A stretch of DNA of 64,000 nucleotides, taken from assembly GCF_038039215.1 (NCBI RefSeq), contig NZ_JBBPCL010000001.1:6324001-6388000 (forward strand). The letters are read 5' to 3'. Shown piece after piece: positions 53,188-62,862 of the stretch. The notes below the pieces were generated by a model. That model was given only the letters and a program-made list of their open reading frames with translations, was not told where the DNA came from and searched no databases. How positions within the stretch are numbered: position 1 is the first letter of the stretch; every line of letters starts with the position of its first letter. Position numbers and translations under genes: made by a program. The DNA comes from Pseudonocardia sp. T1-2H. Lineage in GTDB: Bacteria > Actinomycetota > Actinomycetes > Mycobacteriales > Pseudonocardiaceae.

Positions 53188-53682
53188 GTGAACCGCACGT
53201 CGCGCACCGTCGCGCTCTCCGTCCTCGGTCTCTTCGGCCTGTTCGCCGCGGGCTGCGCGTCCGAGGCCCCCACGCTCGCCGCCGCCCCCGTCACGATCAC
53301 GGTGACCGCGGCGCCCGCCCCGACCACGACGATCGCGCCCGTCACGGAACCGGTGACCGCGGCCCCGACGACGACCCGCCCGCGCGCCACCACGACCACC
53401 CCGCGCACCACGACCCGCAGCCCGCGGGCCACGGTCGTCGCGCCCGAACCGGTCGTCGCCGCAGCCGCCCCGGCGCCCCGCCGGGCCGTCACGACCGCCG
53501 CCCGGCCCGCGCGCCCGTCCGGCTGCGACCCGAACTACAGCGGCTGCGTGCCGATCGACTCCGACGTGGACTGCCAGGGCGGCTCCGGCAACGGCCCGTC
53601 GTACGTCAAGGGCCCGGTGCGGGTGACCGGGAACGACATCTACGGGCTGGACGCGGACAAGGACGGGGTCGGCTGCGAGTAG
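53188..53682 (+). CDS. Excalibur calcium-binding lipoprotein
   Basis: 164 aa from the GTG at 53188 (GGAGGG upstream). The lipoprotein signal has lipobox FAAGC. A long Thr/Ala/Pro/Arg linker (about residues 30-115) could be glycosylated or span the wall. The C-terminal Excalibur domain has DPNYSGCVPIDSDVDCQGG and the calcium loop LDADKDGVGCE, with paired Cys. It should sit on the cell surface. The upstream gap contains an AT-rich patch (TTTGATGATCTGCCGAACAA) that may hold the promoter. Confidence 0.87.
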   Translation: MNRTSRTVALSVLGLFGLFAAGCASEAPTLAAAPVTITVTAAPAPTTTIAPVTEPVTAAPTTTRPRATTTTPRTTTRSPRATVVAPEPVVAAAAPAPRRAVTTAARPARPSGCDPNYSGCVPIDSDVDCQGGSGNGPSYVKGPVRVTGNDIYGLDADKDGVGCE

Positions 53683-53760
53683 GCCGGACGTCCGGAATCC
53701 GCGGCTCGGTGACCCGAGAACGCCGACTCGCGGGACGATCGCGAGGGGTGGCGGGCGGCG

Positions 53761-54339
53761 TCAGCGGGGGAGGCGGCCCATCAGGAAGAACTCCGGGTTG
53801 GGGCGCAGGGCCGTCAGGTGGGCCATCCGGTTCGAGAGGGCGAAGAGCGCAGTGATCGCGCCGACGTCCCAGATCTCGTCCTCGGACAGGCCCGCGACCC
53901 GCGCGTCGTCCAGCTCGGCCTCGGTGAGCGAGGCGGAGTCCGTCGCGATCATCAGGGCGAGGTCCACGATCGCGCGCTCGCGGGGGCTGAGCTCCACGGC
54001 GTAGGGGTTCGTCGCGACCCGGTCCGCGATCTCGGCGTCCTTCGTCCGGACCCGCAGGATCGCCCCGTGCGCGACGACGCAGTACGTGCAGTGGTTCGCC
54101 CCCGACGTCGCGACGACGACCAGCTCGCGCTCCGCCTTGCTCAGTCCGTCGTCCGAGTCCATCAGCGCGTCGTGGTAGTCCAGGAACGCGCGCAGCTCGC
54201 GCGGTCGGCGGGCGAGCGCGAGGAAGACGTTGGGGACGAACCCGGACTTCTCGGCGATCGCGCCGATCCTGTTCCGCAGGTCCTCCGGCATGTCCCCCAG
54301 CTCGACATGCCCGAATCGGCTCACCGACTGATCAGTCAT
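53761..54339 (-). CDS. Peroxidase-related enzyme, AhpD/carboxymuconolactone decarboxylase-like
   Basis: 192 aa from the ATG at 54339. The AhpD-like core shows AIAEKSGFVPNVFLALARRP, LDYHDALMDSDDGLSKAERE and LVVVATSGANHCTYCVVAHG, with the CxxC-H redox motif (CTYCVVAH) and the Glu of the relay. LSPRERAIVDLALMIATDSA and a helical end (FALSNRMAHLTALRPNPEFF) follow. It probably reduces peroxides via the CxxC pair. No partner AhpC is nearby. Single gene, divergent from the DUF3024 gene. Confidence 0.88.
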   Translation of the reverse strand: MTDQSVSRFGHVELGDMPEDLRNRIGAIAEKSGFVPNVFLALARRPRELRAFLDYHDALMDSDDGLSKAERELVVVATSGANHCTYCVVAHGAILRVRTKDAEIADRVATNPYAVELSPRERAIVDLALMIATDSASLTEAELDDARVAGLSEDEIWDVGAITALFALSNRMAHLTALRPNPEFFLMGRLPR

Positions 54340-54416
54340 TCCCGCGACGTTACCGTCCGATACCGGCTCCGCCAGACCCTTTCGCGGGGGCCGGCGGACC
54401 TGCATGATCTGCGGGC

Positions 54417-54755
54417 ATGGCGATCCCCGAGGACGTCCGTGCCCGCGTCGCCGAGTGGTGCGCGGAACAGGTCCCGGACAGCACCAAGGACGAGCGCCGC
54501 ATCGGCTACACGACGGCCGGCGACCACCTGACGATCCTGGACCGGCGCCCGCCGGCGATCCCCGAGCTGGGCGCGGCCTGGACGTCGACGTCCCTGGCGC
54601 AGCTGCGGGCCGACGACCCGAAGCCGGGCCGCTGGACCCTCTACATCGCCGGCCCCGAGGGCGGCCCCCGGTGGGAGCGCCAGGAACCCTCCGCGGACGA
54701 CCCCGTCGCGCTGCTGGAGCGGATCGAGTCCGCGCTGCGTTCGGCCGGGCCCTAG
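54417..54755 (+). CDS. DUF3024-like small protein
   Basis: 112 aa. The order of blocks fits DUF3024: VRARVAEWCAEQVPDSTKDE, LTILDRRPPAIPELGAAWTS, TSLAQLRADDPKPGRWTLYI, and a final helix DPVALLERIESALR. Function unknown. It is convergent with the large unknown gene at 54764, whose stop is 8 bp away. Confidence 0.68.
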   Translation: MAIPEDVRARVAEWCAEQVPDSTKDERRIGYTTAGDHLTILDRRPPAIPELGAAWTSTSLAQLRADDPKPGRWTLYIAGPEGGPRWERQEPSADDPVALLERIESALRSAGP

Positions 54756-54763
54756 TGCGGTGA

Positions 54764-56638
54764 CTAGGCCTGCCGCTTCCCGGCCGACTCGACCCCGCCT
54801 CCCCGCGGGCCGCGCCGCGCCTGCGGCAGGTGCACCACGCGCCCGGACCCCAGCGCCGGGGACTGCCCCCGGACGGCCGGCGCACCCGCCTGCGCGAGCA
54901 CGCCGAGCAGCGTGTTCGTCCCGGACCGGCGGGCCCCGGACGCGACGGCCACCAGGCGCGGTGCCGCGCCCGTGACCAGCAGCCGGTTCACCCCGAGCTC
55001 GGCGGCGTCGAGCAGGATCACGACGTCCAGGGCGTCCGTGCCGGGCAGCCCGGAGAGCAGCTCCTCCAGGGGCACCGGCCAGACGAACCCGAACCCGGCG
55101 GCGCCGGCGACCGCGGCCCGCTCCCAGGCCTGCGCCAACCCCGGGCTCGTCTCCTGCAACCCGCGGAGCAGCTCGACGGCCTCGCTCTCGTCCGCGATGT
55201 CGCGGCGGGCGGCGGCGAGCCGGCCCAGCGCCGCGGCGTAGGCCTGCGCGTCCCGCGCCCGGAGCGCCTCGACGACGTCCCGCAGCTCGACCGGGACGCT
55301 CCCGCCGGGGAGGGACTCCGTCAGCGCCCGCGCCGCGTCGTCCAGCCGGGCGGCGGCCTGCGCGGCCGACCCGTGCTGCCCGTAGTCCAGGATCGCGCCG
55401 GCGACCCGCTCCGCGGTCTGCAGGTCGGGGACCGAGAGCGGCGAGGACGGGTGCAGGAAGAGCACGTCGTGCCGCAACGCGGCGACCGAGCGGGAGGCCG
55501 CGGCGACGCGGGTCAGCCCGTCCGCGAGCTGTGCGAGCTCCTCGGCGTTGCGCGGAGCGGGGATGTCCAGCACGCGGCAGCCCGCGTCGATCCGGGTCAG
55601 CCGCTCGGCCAGCTCGACGTGCTCCAGGGCGAGCAGCACGTGCTCGGCCTCGGTGGGCTCCGCCCCGTCGACGCGGAGCACGCGCAGGACGGGGGCCACG
55701 TCCCGCTGCACGCCCGCGCGGAAGAGGTTGCGGTTGCGGCCGCCGCTGCGCAGGAAGTCCAGGTAGCGGTGCAGCAGGTCGGCCGCGTCGCGGGGCAGCG
55801 GGCCGACCACTGTGACCCGCGGGGTGTGCAGGGTCCGCTCGGCCGCGACCATGGCCTGCGCGGTGTCCGCGACCAGCGCGTCGAACTCCTGGCGGTGCCG
55901 GTTGTGCACGAGCTGCGAGAGCACGTCCCGCTCCCAGCTGCGCCCGGGCGCGAGCGCGCCGAGCGTGCGGCCCGCGCAACGCGCGACCGCCGTGACCGCT
56001 TCGAGCCGCTCCGGGTCCAGCTCCTCGAGCAGGCCGTGGACCATCGCGCTGCCGTCGCGGTCCGACGCGCGGTGCGCGGCGCGCCGGCACAGCTCCCCGA
56101 CCACGTCGACCGTCGGCACCGCGTCCACCGGGGGCAGCTGCTGCCCCGCGCGGGCCCGGCGCTCGGGGGTGGAGGTGACGAGCAGGCGACGGAGCCGGCG
56201 CTGCTCGGCGGGGGTCTGCGCGGGCAGGTCCTCGACGAGCGGGCCGCGCGCGCTCACCCCCTCCAGGCGGGCGGTGTCCGTGGCGGCGACGGCGACCCGG
56301 AACCCGTCCTCGACGAGCGTCCCGACGGCCGCGACCACCTCGGCGGGCGTGAAGTCCTCGAGGACCACCAGGGACTCGGCGCGCACGGCGGAGAGGACGG
56401 ACACCGGATCCTCGCTCGGCCGGCGCTGCTCCGGCAGCGTCCCGACCGAGGCGGCCAGCGCCTCGGCGAGCCGGCGCAGCCCGGCGGGTGCGTCGCCGGC
56501 GCCGATCCGGGCCGTGATCTCCTCGTGGGCGGCGACGGTGGCGTCGTCCGGCCCGGACTCGGCGATCCGGTTCACGAACGTCCCCAGGCCCGCGTCGTCC
56601 AGCTCACTCGACAGTCCGACATCGAGCATCCCGGTCAC
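54764..56638 (-). CDS. Large protein of unknown function, possibly a degenerate helicase-like NTPase
   Basis: 624 aa, soluble, no signal peptide, long helical stretches rich in Ala, Leu, Arg and Glu. Some segments recall superfamily-1 helicase architecture (LVVLEDFTPAEVVAAVGTLV near residue 94, ALDVVILLDAAELGVNRLLV with APRLVAVASGARR near 570). There is no Walker A lysine motif and the Walker B-like stretch reads LLDAAE instead of VDEAS. I do not recognise a family with confidence. It is the only gene on its transcript. Confidence 0.6.
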   Translation of the reverse strand: MTGMLDVGLSSELDDAGLGTFVNRIAESGPDDATVAAHEEITARIGAGDAPAGLRRLAEALAASVGTLPEQRRPSEDPVSVLSAVRAESLVVLEDFTPAEVVAAVGTLVEDGFRVAVAATDTARLEGVSARGPLVEDLPAQTPAEQRRLRRLLVTSTPERRARAGQQLPPVDAVPTVDVVGELCRRAAHRASDRDGSAMVHGLLEELDPERLEAVTAVARCAGRTLGALAPGRSWERDVLSQLVHNRHRQEFDALVADTAQAMVAAERTLHTPRVTVVGPLPRDAADLLHRYLDFLRSGGRNRNLFRAGVQRDVAPVLRVLRVDGAEPTEAEHVLLALEHVELAERLTRIDAGCRVLDIPAPRNAEELAQLADGLTRVAAASRSVAALRHDVLFLHPSSPLSVPDLQTAERVAGAILDYGQHGSAAQAAARLDDAARALTESLPGGSVPVELRDVVEALRARDAQAYAAALGRLAAARRDIADESEAVELLRGLQETSPGLAQAWERAAVAGAAGFGFVWPVPLEELLSGLPGTDALDVVILLDAAELGVNRLLVTGAAPRLVAVASGARRSGTNTLLGVLAQAGAPAVRGQSPALGSGRVVHLPQARRGPRGGGVESAGKRQA

Positions 56639-57021
56639 CTCCCACTGCCCCCGCGCCCGCGCGACGGTCCGGGTTGTATTTCGCCCGTCACGTCATGACG
56701 TTTCACCTCGTTCGGGTACATCCACAAGCCGAGGGCGCTCAGTGGTGACCCTATGCGCCCGTCGGGTGTCCGATCCGGGGATCTTTCTCACCCTTTCGAC
56801 GCCGGGGAGGCGCTACACGCATGTCGTCGTGCCTGGTCGACCGTTCGAAGCGGGACTTCCGCGCAGGTCGGCGACCCGTCCCCCGCTGATCGTCACTCTC
56901 AGTGAGAGGAAGGTCGGGAGCCGAAAAGGGCTCCCAGGGCTTCACGACACGGGCTTCACGACACGGGAAAGGCCCGCCGCGAGCGAGGCTCGCGACGGGC
57001 CGTCCGCCGTGCTCGGGAGGA
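56639..57021. other. 383-bp intergenic region between the unknown protein and pckG
   Basis: No gene is visible. It holds a 14-bp tandem repeat (GCTTCACGACACGG twice, 56939-56966), a small hairpin GGGAGCC/GGCTCCC (56916-56935) and the pckG terminator at 56971-57001. The stretch CGTCACGTCATGACGTTTCA (56687-56706) contains overlapping inverted repeats and might be the promoter/operator of the gene at 54764. Confidence 0.5.
56971..57001 (-). terminator. Terminator after pckG
   Basis: GGCCCGCCGCGAGC and GCTCGCGACGGGCC pair over 14 positions with one mismatch, around GAG, 21 bp past the pckG stop. Confidence 0.85.
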
Positions 57022-58848
57022 TCAGGCGCCGAGGCGCTGCTTGAGGTTCTCCAGCTCGTCCCGCATGGAGGTGGGCAGGTTGTCACCGACCTTCTCGAAC
57101 CACTCCTCGATCAGCGGGATCTCCGCCTTCCACTCCTCGATGTCCACCGCCAGGGCCGCGGCGACGTCCTCCTCGGTGGCGTCCACGCCGTCGAGGTCCA
57201 TCTGGTCCGGCGTCGGGACGTAACCGACCGGGGTCTCGACCGCGGCGGCCTTGCCCTCGATCCGCTCGATGATCCACTTCAGGACGCGCGAGTTCTCGCC
57301 GAACCCGGGCCACAGGAAGCGGCCGTCCTCGCCGCGGCGGAACCAGTTGACGTAGAAGATCCGCGGCAGCTTGTTCGCGTCCGCGCCCTTGCCGGTGTCC
57401 AGCCAGTGCTGGAAGTACTCGCCGACGTTGTAGCCGAGGAACGGCAGCATCGCCATCGGGTCGCGACGGACCTGGCCGAGGCCGCCGGTGGCCGCGGCGG
57501 TCTTCTCCGACGACATCGTGGCGCCCATGAAGGTGCCGTGCTGCCAGTCCCGGGCCTCCGTGACGAGCGGGACGGTCGTCTTGCGGCGGCCGCCGAAGAG
57601 GATGGCCGAGATCGGCACACCCTTGGGGTCCTCCCACTCGGGCGCGACGACCGGGCACTGCGCGATCGGGACGGTGTAGCGCGAGTTCGGGTGGGCGGCG
57701 TCGGTGCCGGACTCGGGCGTCCAGTCGTTGCCCTTCCAGTCGATGAGGTGCTGGGGGTCACCCTCCAGGCCCTCCCACCAGACGTCCCCGTCGTCCGTCA
57801 GCGCGACGTTGGTGAAGATCGCGTTGCCGGCCTCGTTGGTCCGCATCGCGTTCGGGTTGGTCTTCCAGTTCGTGCCGGGCGCGACGCCGAAGAAGCCGAA
57901 CTCCGGGTTGACCGCGTAGAGCCGGCCGTCCTCGCCGAAGCGCATCCACGCGATGTCGTCACCGACGGTCTCGGCCCGCCAGCCCGGGATGGTCGGCTGC
58001 AGCATCGCGAGGTTGGTCTTGCCGCACGCCGACGGGAACGCCGCGGCGACGTAGTAGGACTTCTCCTCCGGGCTGATCAGCTTGAGGATCAGCATGTGCT
58101 CGGCGAGCCAGCCCTCGTCGTGCGCGATGTTCGACGCGATGCGCAGCGCGTAGCACTTCTTGCCCAGCAGGGCGTTGCCGCCGTAGCCGGAGCCGAAGCT
58201 CCAGATCTCCCGGGACTCCGGGAAGTGGGTGATGTACTTGGTGTCGTTGCAGGGCCAGGGCACGTCCTTCTGGCCCGGCTCCAGCGGCGCGCCGACCGTG
58301 TGGATCGCGGGCACGAACGCGTCCCCCGCAGCCGTGTCGAACAGCGGCAGGACCGAGGCGCCCATCCGCGTCATGATCTTCATCGACACGACGACGTACT
58401 CGGAGTCCGTGATCTCGACGCCGAGCTTCGAGTTCTCGCCGTCCATCGGGCCCATGCAGAACGGGATGACGTACATGGTGCGGCCCTTCATGGCGCCGCG
58501 GAACAGGCCGGTGAGGGTCTCCCGCATCTCGGTGGGGTCGACCCAGTTGTTGGTCGGGCCCGCACCCTCGGGGGTGGCACTGCAGATGAACGTCCGCTCC
58601 TCGACGCGCGCGACGTCGTCGGGGTCGGAGACCGCCCAGAAGGAGTTCGGCTTCTTCTCCTCGTTCAGCTTCCGGAACGTCCCGGCCTCGACGAGGCGCG
58701 TCGTCATGCGGTCCCACTCGGCGTCGGACCCGTCGCACCACACGACGGCGTCCGGCGTGGTCAGTTCGGCGACCTCACGCACCCATGACAGCAGGCGCTC
58801 GTTGGTCGTGGGGGCGTCGTCGATCCCTGGAACGGTCGCTGCAGTCAT
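57022..58848 (-). CDS. pckG: GTP-dependent phosphoenolpyruvate carboxykinase
   Basis: 608 aa from the ATG at 58848. GTP-PEPCK landmarks are present: [20 protein letters not shown] near the start, [20 protein letters not shown], the P-loop [13 protein letters not shown] with its catalytic Cys, [13 protein letters not shown] (metal-binding Asp), [14 protein letters not shown] and [17 protein letters not shown]. It converts oxaloacetate and GTP to phosphoenolpyruvate, CO2 and GDP, the committed step of gluconeogenesis. Single gene with its own terminator. Its use on fatty-acid carbon fits etfD and acyl-CoA dehydrogenase in the same window. Confidence 0.96.
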   Translation of the reverse strand: MTAATVPGIDDAPTTNERLLSWVREVAELTTPDAVVWCDGSDAEWDRMTTRLVEAGTFRKLNEEKKPNSFWAVSDPDDVARVEERTFICSATPEGAGPTNNWVDPTEMRETLTGLFRGAMKGRTMYVIPFCMGPMDGENSKLGVEITDSEYVVVSMKIMTRMGASVLPLFDTAAGDAFVPAIHTVGAPLEPGQKDVPWPCNDTKYITHFPESREIWSFGSGYGGNALLGKKCYALRIASNIAHDEGWLAEHMLILKLISPEEKSYYVAAAFPSACGKTNLAMLQPTIPGWRAETVGDDIAWMRFGEDGRLYAVNPEFGFFGVAPGTNWKTNPNAMRTNEAGNAIFTNVALTDDGDVWWEGLEGDPQHLIDWKGNDWTPESGTDAAHPNSRYTVPIAQCPVVAPEWEDPKGVPISAILFGGRRKTTVPLVTEARDWQHGTFMGATMSSEKTAAATGGLGQVRRDPMAMLPFLGYNVGEYFQHWLDTGKGADANKLPRIFYVNWFRRGEDGRFLWPGFGENSRVLKWIIERIEGKAAAVETPVGYVPTPDQMDLDGVDATEEDVAAALAVDIEEWKAEIPLIEEWFEKVGDNLPTSMRDELENLKQRLGA

Positions 58849-59205
58849 TCTCGTCCTGTCTCCTCGCCCGGTCGGCCCCGCCCGTCCGGGAAAACGGCAA
58901 TCAACCCGCCCGTGTCTTGAGCGGGGGGTGTAACGGGGAAAGGTGACTACGGAGGTTACCGGCGATGTACCGCTGACCCCACAGGGGAAAGCTGTCGGTC
59001 GGCTCACAACACCGATCATGGAATCGATTCAGAGACGGTCAGGGCGCTGTTGACCACCCGAAACGCCGCAAGGTTGCCCTGCGGTAAGGATCACCACCCC
59101 GGGCACGTCACAAGCGCGGTCGGCCGGCGTGGTTACCGGACATGACGGGCATGTGAAATCGACGCCCGGGCTTACGGTTTCGAAAGGCGGAATGGCGCCT
59201 GCAAT
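58849..59205. other. 357-bp intergenic region upstream of pckG
   Basis: No gene or structured RNA recognised. The region is less GC-rich than its neighbours in places (TCATGGAATCGATTCAGAGA near 59018) and should contain the pckG promoter; I could not pick a convincing -35/-10 pair. Confidence 0.4.
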
Positions 59206-59526
59206 TCACGCAGAAGCGCGGCGGAACCTGTCGGAACGATGGCCGGGGGAGATCGTCGCGATCTGGGGGAGCATCAGCGGGAGCCGGTGCGCCGTCACCT
59301 GCCAGTAGCGGCACTCGGGGTCGACCGCCCGCCAGGCGTCGGCGAGCCGCGTCGTCGCGTCGGAGTCCACGACCCGCCGGGGCCGCGGGCGCATCGCGCA
59401 CCGTTCCCGGATCAGGGCGTCGAGGGCGCGCCACGCGTCGTCCGCGGTCGTGTGCACGCTCACCGTTGCGGGCTCCTCGTCGTCGCCCACCACGAGCGTG
59501 TACGCGCTCACTGCGTCGTAGGACAC
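59206..59526 (-). CDS. Hypothetical protein
   Basis: 106 aa from the GTG at 59526, nine bases after GAGGAGG (the GTG at 59535 is too close to it). It contains YDAVSAYTLVVGDDEEPATV, SVHTTADDAWRALDALIRER, ATTRLADAWRAVDPECRYWQ and VTAHRLPLMLPQI. It looks like a small alpha/beta protein. No family recognised. It has no close neighbours on the same strand. Confidence 0.6.
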   Translation of the reverse strand: MSYDAVSAYTLVVGDDEEPATVSVHTTADDAWRALDALIRERCAMRPRPRRVVDSDATTRLADAWRAVDPECRYWQVTAHRLPLMLPQIATISPGHRSDRFRRASA

Positions 59527-59723
59527 GGCTGTCACCCTCCTCGCACCCGCTCCGGCGGCACGCCACGTCGGTGGTGCGGCCTCCCGACACTCAACTGCAT
59601 GCGGACCACGGAGGCACGCGGTTCGCTCCGCGACGCGCCGGGGAGTCGCCGAAGTACAGCCGTCGGTGCCGCGAACGGCAGGTCCGCCCGAAGACCGGTG
59701 GACGGAGGTGCCGCTCGCCGGGA

Positions 59724-60422
59724 TCAGCCGAGCTCCGCGAGGAGCGACGCGAGGGCCTTCGGCTCCGAGAACATCGGCCAGTGGCCGGTCGGCAGCTCGG
59801 TGAAGGACCACTCCCGCCCGCTCATCTCCGCGAAGCCGGGGACGCCGGCGTCGATCAGGCCCTTGGCGTCCGCGGCGGTGAAGCTGCAGGCCACGACGGT
59901 CTTGGGCAGCGTCGGATCCGGGGTTCCGCGGCGGACGGAACCGGTGACGACGCCCTCGGGCTCGGGGCGGGAGCGCTCGTGGACCCGGGCGAACGTCGCG
60001 TCGTCCAGGCCGGCCGTGCTCGTGCCCTGGGCGTCGAACTCCTCGCGGGTGGGCATCGGGTTCACCCCGTCGTTCGCCGCGATCCGCGCCCGGGTCCACT
60101 CCTGGCCCTCCGGCGGGGCGAAGTCGATCTGCGCGAGACCGTCCGGCAGCGGTCCGGTGTCCACGAACACCAGGTGGGACACGGCGTTCCGGGCCTGCTC
60201 GGCCGCGGCGGCGACGACCGGGCCGCCACCGCTGTGCCCGACGAGCACCACTCCCTCACGGCCGCCGAGCGCGGCCACCACCTCGTCGACGTGTGCCTCG
60301 GCCGTCGACCCGAGGAGGTCCAACGGCACGACGTCGTGTCCCGACGCCCGCAGCTCGGCGCCCACCTCGTCCCACGCCCACGCGCCCAACCAGAACCCGG
60401 GGACCAGCACGTATGTCGTCAT
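59724..60422 (-). CDS. Alpha/beta hydrolase, EstC/polyneuridine-aldehyde-esterase-like
   Basis: 232 aa. It starts MTTYVLVPGFWLGAWAWDEV (oxyanion HGxxxGAWxW pattern with PGF in place of HG). The nucleophile elbow is VVLVGHSGGGPVVAAAA with Ser and the His is in ELPTGHWPMFSEP near the end. Such enzymes hydrolyse small esters. Single gene; the unassigned gap on its 5' side (60423-60557) separates it from the MFS gene. Confidence 0.86.
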   Translation of the reverse strand: MTTYVLVPGFWLGAWAWDEVGAELRASGHDVVPLDLLGSTAEAHVDEVVAALGGREGVVLVGHSGGGPVVAAAAEQARNAVSHLVFVDTGPLPDGLAQIDFAPPEGQEWTRARIAANDGVNPMPTREEFDAQGTSTAGLDDATFARVHERSRPEPEGVVTGSVRRGTPDPTLPKTVVACSFTAADAKGLIDAGVPGFAEMSGREWSFTELPTGHWPMFSEPKALASLLAELG

Positions 60423-60557
60423 AGGAAGAACGGTAGAAGCGAATCAGGACGGTTCCTGCCCTGTTTCTCGGGCGGGATCCTCCGACATCTCCGCGGCCCG
60501 CGTCCTCGCCTGCTCGAACTGCTCAGCAGGTCTGAGCGAAAGTGCCGCTCGTGAAGA

Positions 60558-62096
60558 TCACCGGGATCGCAGGCCGACCGCCACGGTGACGGCGACGGCC
60601 AGCAGGACCGCCGTGCCGACGCCCGCGGTGACGTCGACCCCGGTCGCGAACGCCTCGCGGGCGGAGTCGAGGAGGGCCGTGCCAGCCGGGGCCGGGAGGG
60701 TCACCGCCGCGTCGACGGCGCCGCCGAGCGTCTGGGACGCGGCGGCGTCGGCGCCCGCGGGGACCTCGACGCCCGCCCGGTAGACCGCGCTCAGCACGCT
60801 GCCGAGCACCGCGGTGCCCAGGACCGCGCCCACCTCGTACCCGGTCTCCGAGACCGCGGAGGCGGCGCCGGCCCGGTCCGCCGGGACGGCGGCGAGGATC
60901 GCGTCGTTCGTCAGGGTCTCGGACAGGCCGATGCCCGCGCCCAGCAGCACGGACGCCACCAGCAGCGTCAGCTCGCCGGAGCCTGCGCCGAGCATCGTGC
61001 ACAGCGCGTAGCCCGCGGCGGCGGTCGTCAGGCCGGACGGGACCAGCAGGCGCAACGGGAACCGGCGGGCGAGGGCGGCGGCCCCGAGCCCGGCGACGAT
61101 CGTCGCGACCATGCCCGGCACCAGCAGCAGCCCGGCCTGCATCGGCGAGTGGCCGAGCACGAGCTGCAGGTACTGCGCGGCGAAGAACAGCAGGCCGGTG
61201 CAGGCGAACATCGTCGTGGCGTTGGCCAGCACCGAGACCCGCAGCGCCGGGGCGGCGAAGAGGTCGAGGTCGATCAACGGCGCGCGGCCCGCGCGGACCC
61301 GGGCCCGGCAGCGGCGGACGAACGCGACGCCCGCGGCCACGGCGACGCCGGCCGTGAGGACGACCTCGGGGGTGATCCCGTGCTCGCCGACCAGCTTGAT
61401 CGCCAGCACGCCCGGAACCGCGGCCAGCAGCGAGAGCACGACGCCGACCAGGTCCAGCCGCTCCGGCACGGCCATCCGCGACTCGGGCAGCATCGTCGGC
61501 ACCGCGACGAGCAGGAGCACCGTCACCGGCACGTTCGCCGCGAACACCGAGCCCCACCAGAAGTGTTCCAGCAGCAGGCCGCCGACGAGGGGAGCGAGCG
61601 CGGCACCGGCCGCGAAGCCCGTCGCCCAGATCGCGAGCGCCAGCCGCCGCTGCGCCCGGTCGACGAAGAGCATGCGCAGGATCGCCAGCACGGACGGCAT
61701 GAGCATCGCGCCGAAGACGCCGAGCAGCGCCCGGGCGACGACGAGGTGCGCCGCGTCCGTCGCGAAGGCGGCGAGCAGGGACACCGCACCGAAGCCCGTG
61801 ACGCCGATCATCAGCAACCGTCGGCGACCGATCCGGTCACCCAACGTGCCCATCGTGACGAGCAGGCCGGCCAGTGCGAGGGGATAGGCGTCGACGATCC
61901 AGAGCAGCGTCGTGGCGTCCGGGGCGAGCGCGGTGCTGATCGCGGGGAGCGCGAAACCGAGCACCGTGTTGTCCACCGCGACGAGCAGCGTCGGCAGGAA
62001 CAGCACCGCCAGGGCGAGCCATTCCCGCAGGCCGGCGCGGGTACGGGCAGTCGTGGGGAGGGACGACGAGCGGGGGGCGGGGAGGGTGGCGGTCAT
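60558..62096 (-). CDS. MFS drug-efflux transporter, DHA2 (14-segment) type
   Basis: 512 aa with about 14 membrane segments. The family motif after segment 2 is LLVTMGTLGDRIGRRRLLMI. Segment 1 has LLVAVDNTVLGFALPAIS, matching motif D1 of the QacA/EmrB group (LDxTIVNVALP-like). It would export toxic compounds by proton exchange. It is divergent from a TetR repressor, and the 22-bp palindrome at 62153-62174 in the shared gap is the expected operator, so expression is probably induced by its substrate. Confidence 0.9.
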   Translation of the reverse strand: MTATLPAPRSSSLPTTARTRAGLREWLALAVLFLPTLLVAVDNTVLGFALPAISTALAPDATTLLWIVDAYPLALAGLLVTMGTLGDRIGRRRLLMIGVTGFGAVSLLAAFATDAAHLVVARALLGVFGAMLMPSVLAILRMLFVDRAQRRLALAIWATGFAAGAALAPLVGGLLLEHFWWGSVFAANVPVTVLLLVAVPTMLPESRMAVPERLDLVGVVLSLLAAVPGVLAIKLVGEHGITPEVVLTAGVAVAAGVAFVRRCRARVRAGRAPLIDLDLFAAPALRVSVLANATTMFACTGLLFFAAQYLQLVLGHSPMQAGLLLVPGMVATIVAGLGAAALARRFPLRLLVPSGLTTAAAGYALCTMLGAGSGELTLLVASVLLGAGIGLSETLTNDAILAAVPADRAGAASAVSETGYEVGAVLGTAVLGSVLSAVYRAGVEVPAGADAAASQTLGGAVDAAVTLPAPAGTALLDSAREAFATGVDVTAGVGTAVLLAVAVTVAVGLRSR

Positions 62097-62152
62097 CGCG
62101 GGTCCTAGCGGCGCCCACCGGGCGCGTCGTGCGGATGAGAAGTCGGGACGAG

Positions 62153-62174
62153 CTGTACCGTCCAGACGGTACAG
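62153..62174. promoter_or_regulatory. TetR-type operator between the MFS and tetR genes
   Basis: Perfect palindrome with 10-bp arms CTGTACCGTC and GACGGTACAG separated by CA. It lies 57-78 bp before the MFS start and 84 bp before the regulator start. Confidence 0.85.
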
Positions 62175-62257
62175 TAGCTCAACGTCACCGGAGCAGGCGA
62201 ACTTCCGGGACGCCGGGTGAGCCGTCTCACCGCGATCACGCCCCCTAGACTCGGCAG

Positions 62258-62815
62258 GTGGCGAGCGCGCGGGATCGGGTCCTCGACGCCTACGAGACCC
62301 TGCTGATCGAGCAGGGGTCCGCGGGCGCGACGCTGGACGCCGTCGCGGCCGTGGCGGAGGTGTCCAAGGGTGGCCTCCTCTACCACTTCGCCTCGAAGGA
62401 CGCGCTGGCCCAGGGCCTGTTCGAACGCCTCCGCGAGCGCAGCAAGGCGGACGCCGCGCTGATGCGGGAGAGCCCGGACGGCCCCGTCGCGTACTACCTC
62501 CTGACCTCGGTCCCCGGTGCGGCGTCGCCCGTCGGGCTGAGCCGCACCTACCTCGCGACCCTGCGTCTCGCGGACGCCAGCACGATCGGCGCGGCGGCGC
62601 GCGAGGCCGTGGCCGGCGTCGACGCGGACGGGCTCGCCGCGCTCGCCGAGGAGGTCCCGGACCCGGTGCTCGCCTGGCTGGTCCAGCTCGTCGGCGACGG
62701 CCTGTACCTGCGCACCCTCACCGGCGCTCCGCTCACCGGGGGCATCGCCGTGGACGACCTGCTGGACCGGCTCCGACAGATCATCGGCCGGTCCGGAACC
62801 GGCGCGACCGGCTAA
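62258..62815 (+). CDS. TetR-family transcriptional repressor
   Basis: 185 aa from the GTG at 62258. The N-terminal helix-turn-helix is SARDRVLDAYETLLIEQGSA then TLDAVAAVAEVSKGGLLYHF with ASKDALAQGLFERL, the TetR signature. The ligand-binding C-terminus is helical and unlike a named subgroup. There is no Shine-Dalgarno; TAGACT (62246-62251) six bases before the GTG suggests a leaderless transcript. It should repress the divergent MFS pump and perhaps itself through the palindrome at 62153-62174. Confidence 0.9.
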   Translation: MASARDRVLDAYETLLIEQGSAGATLDAVAAVAEVSKGGLLYHFASKDALAQGLFERLRERSKADAALMRESPDGPVAYYLLTSVPGAASPVGLSRTYLATLRLADASTIGAAAREAVAGVDADGLAALAEEVPDPVLAWLVQLVGDGLYLRTLTGAPLTGGIAVDDLLDRLRQIIGRSGTGATG

Positions 62816-62862
62816 CACCGGTCCCCACGGCGCCGAACCCCCTCCCACGAGGGGGGATCGGA

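Noticed and set aside
56751..57086. Minus-strand reading frame overlapping the pckG end
   Set aside because: It runs through the pckG terminator and into the pckG coding region in another frame; its sequence is low-complexity.
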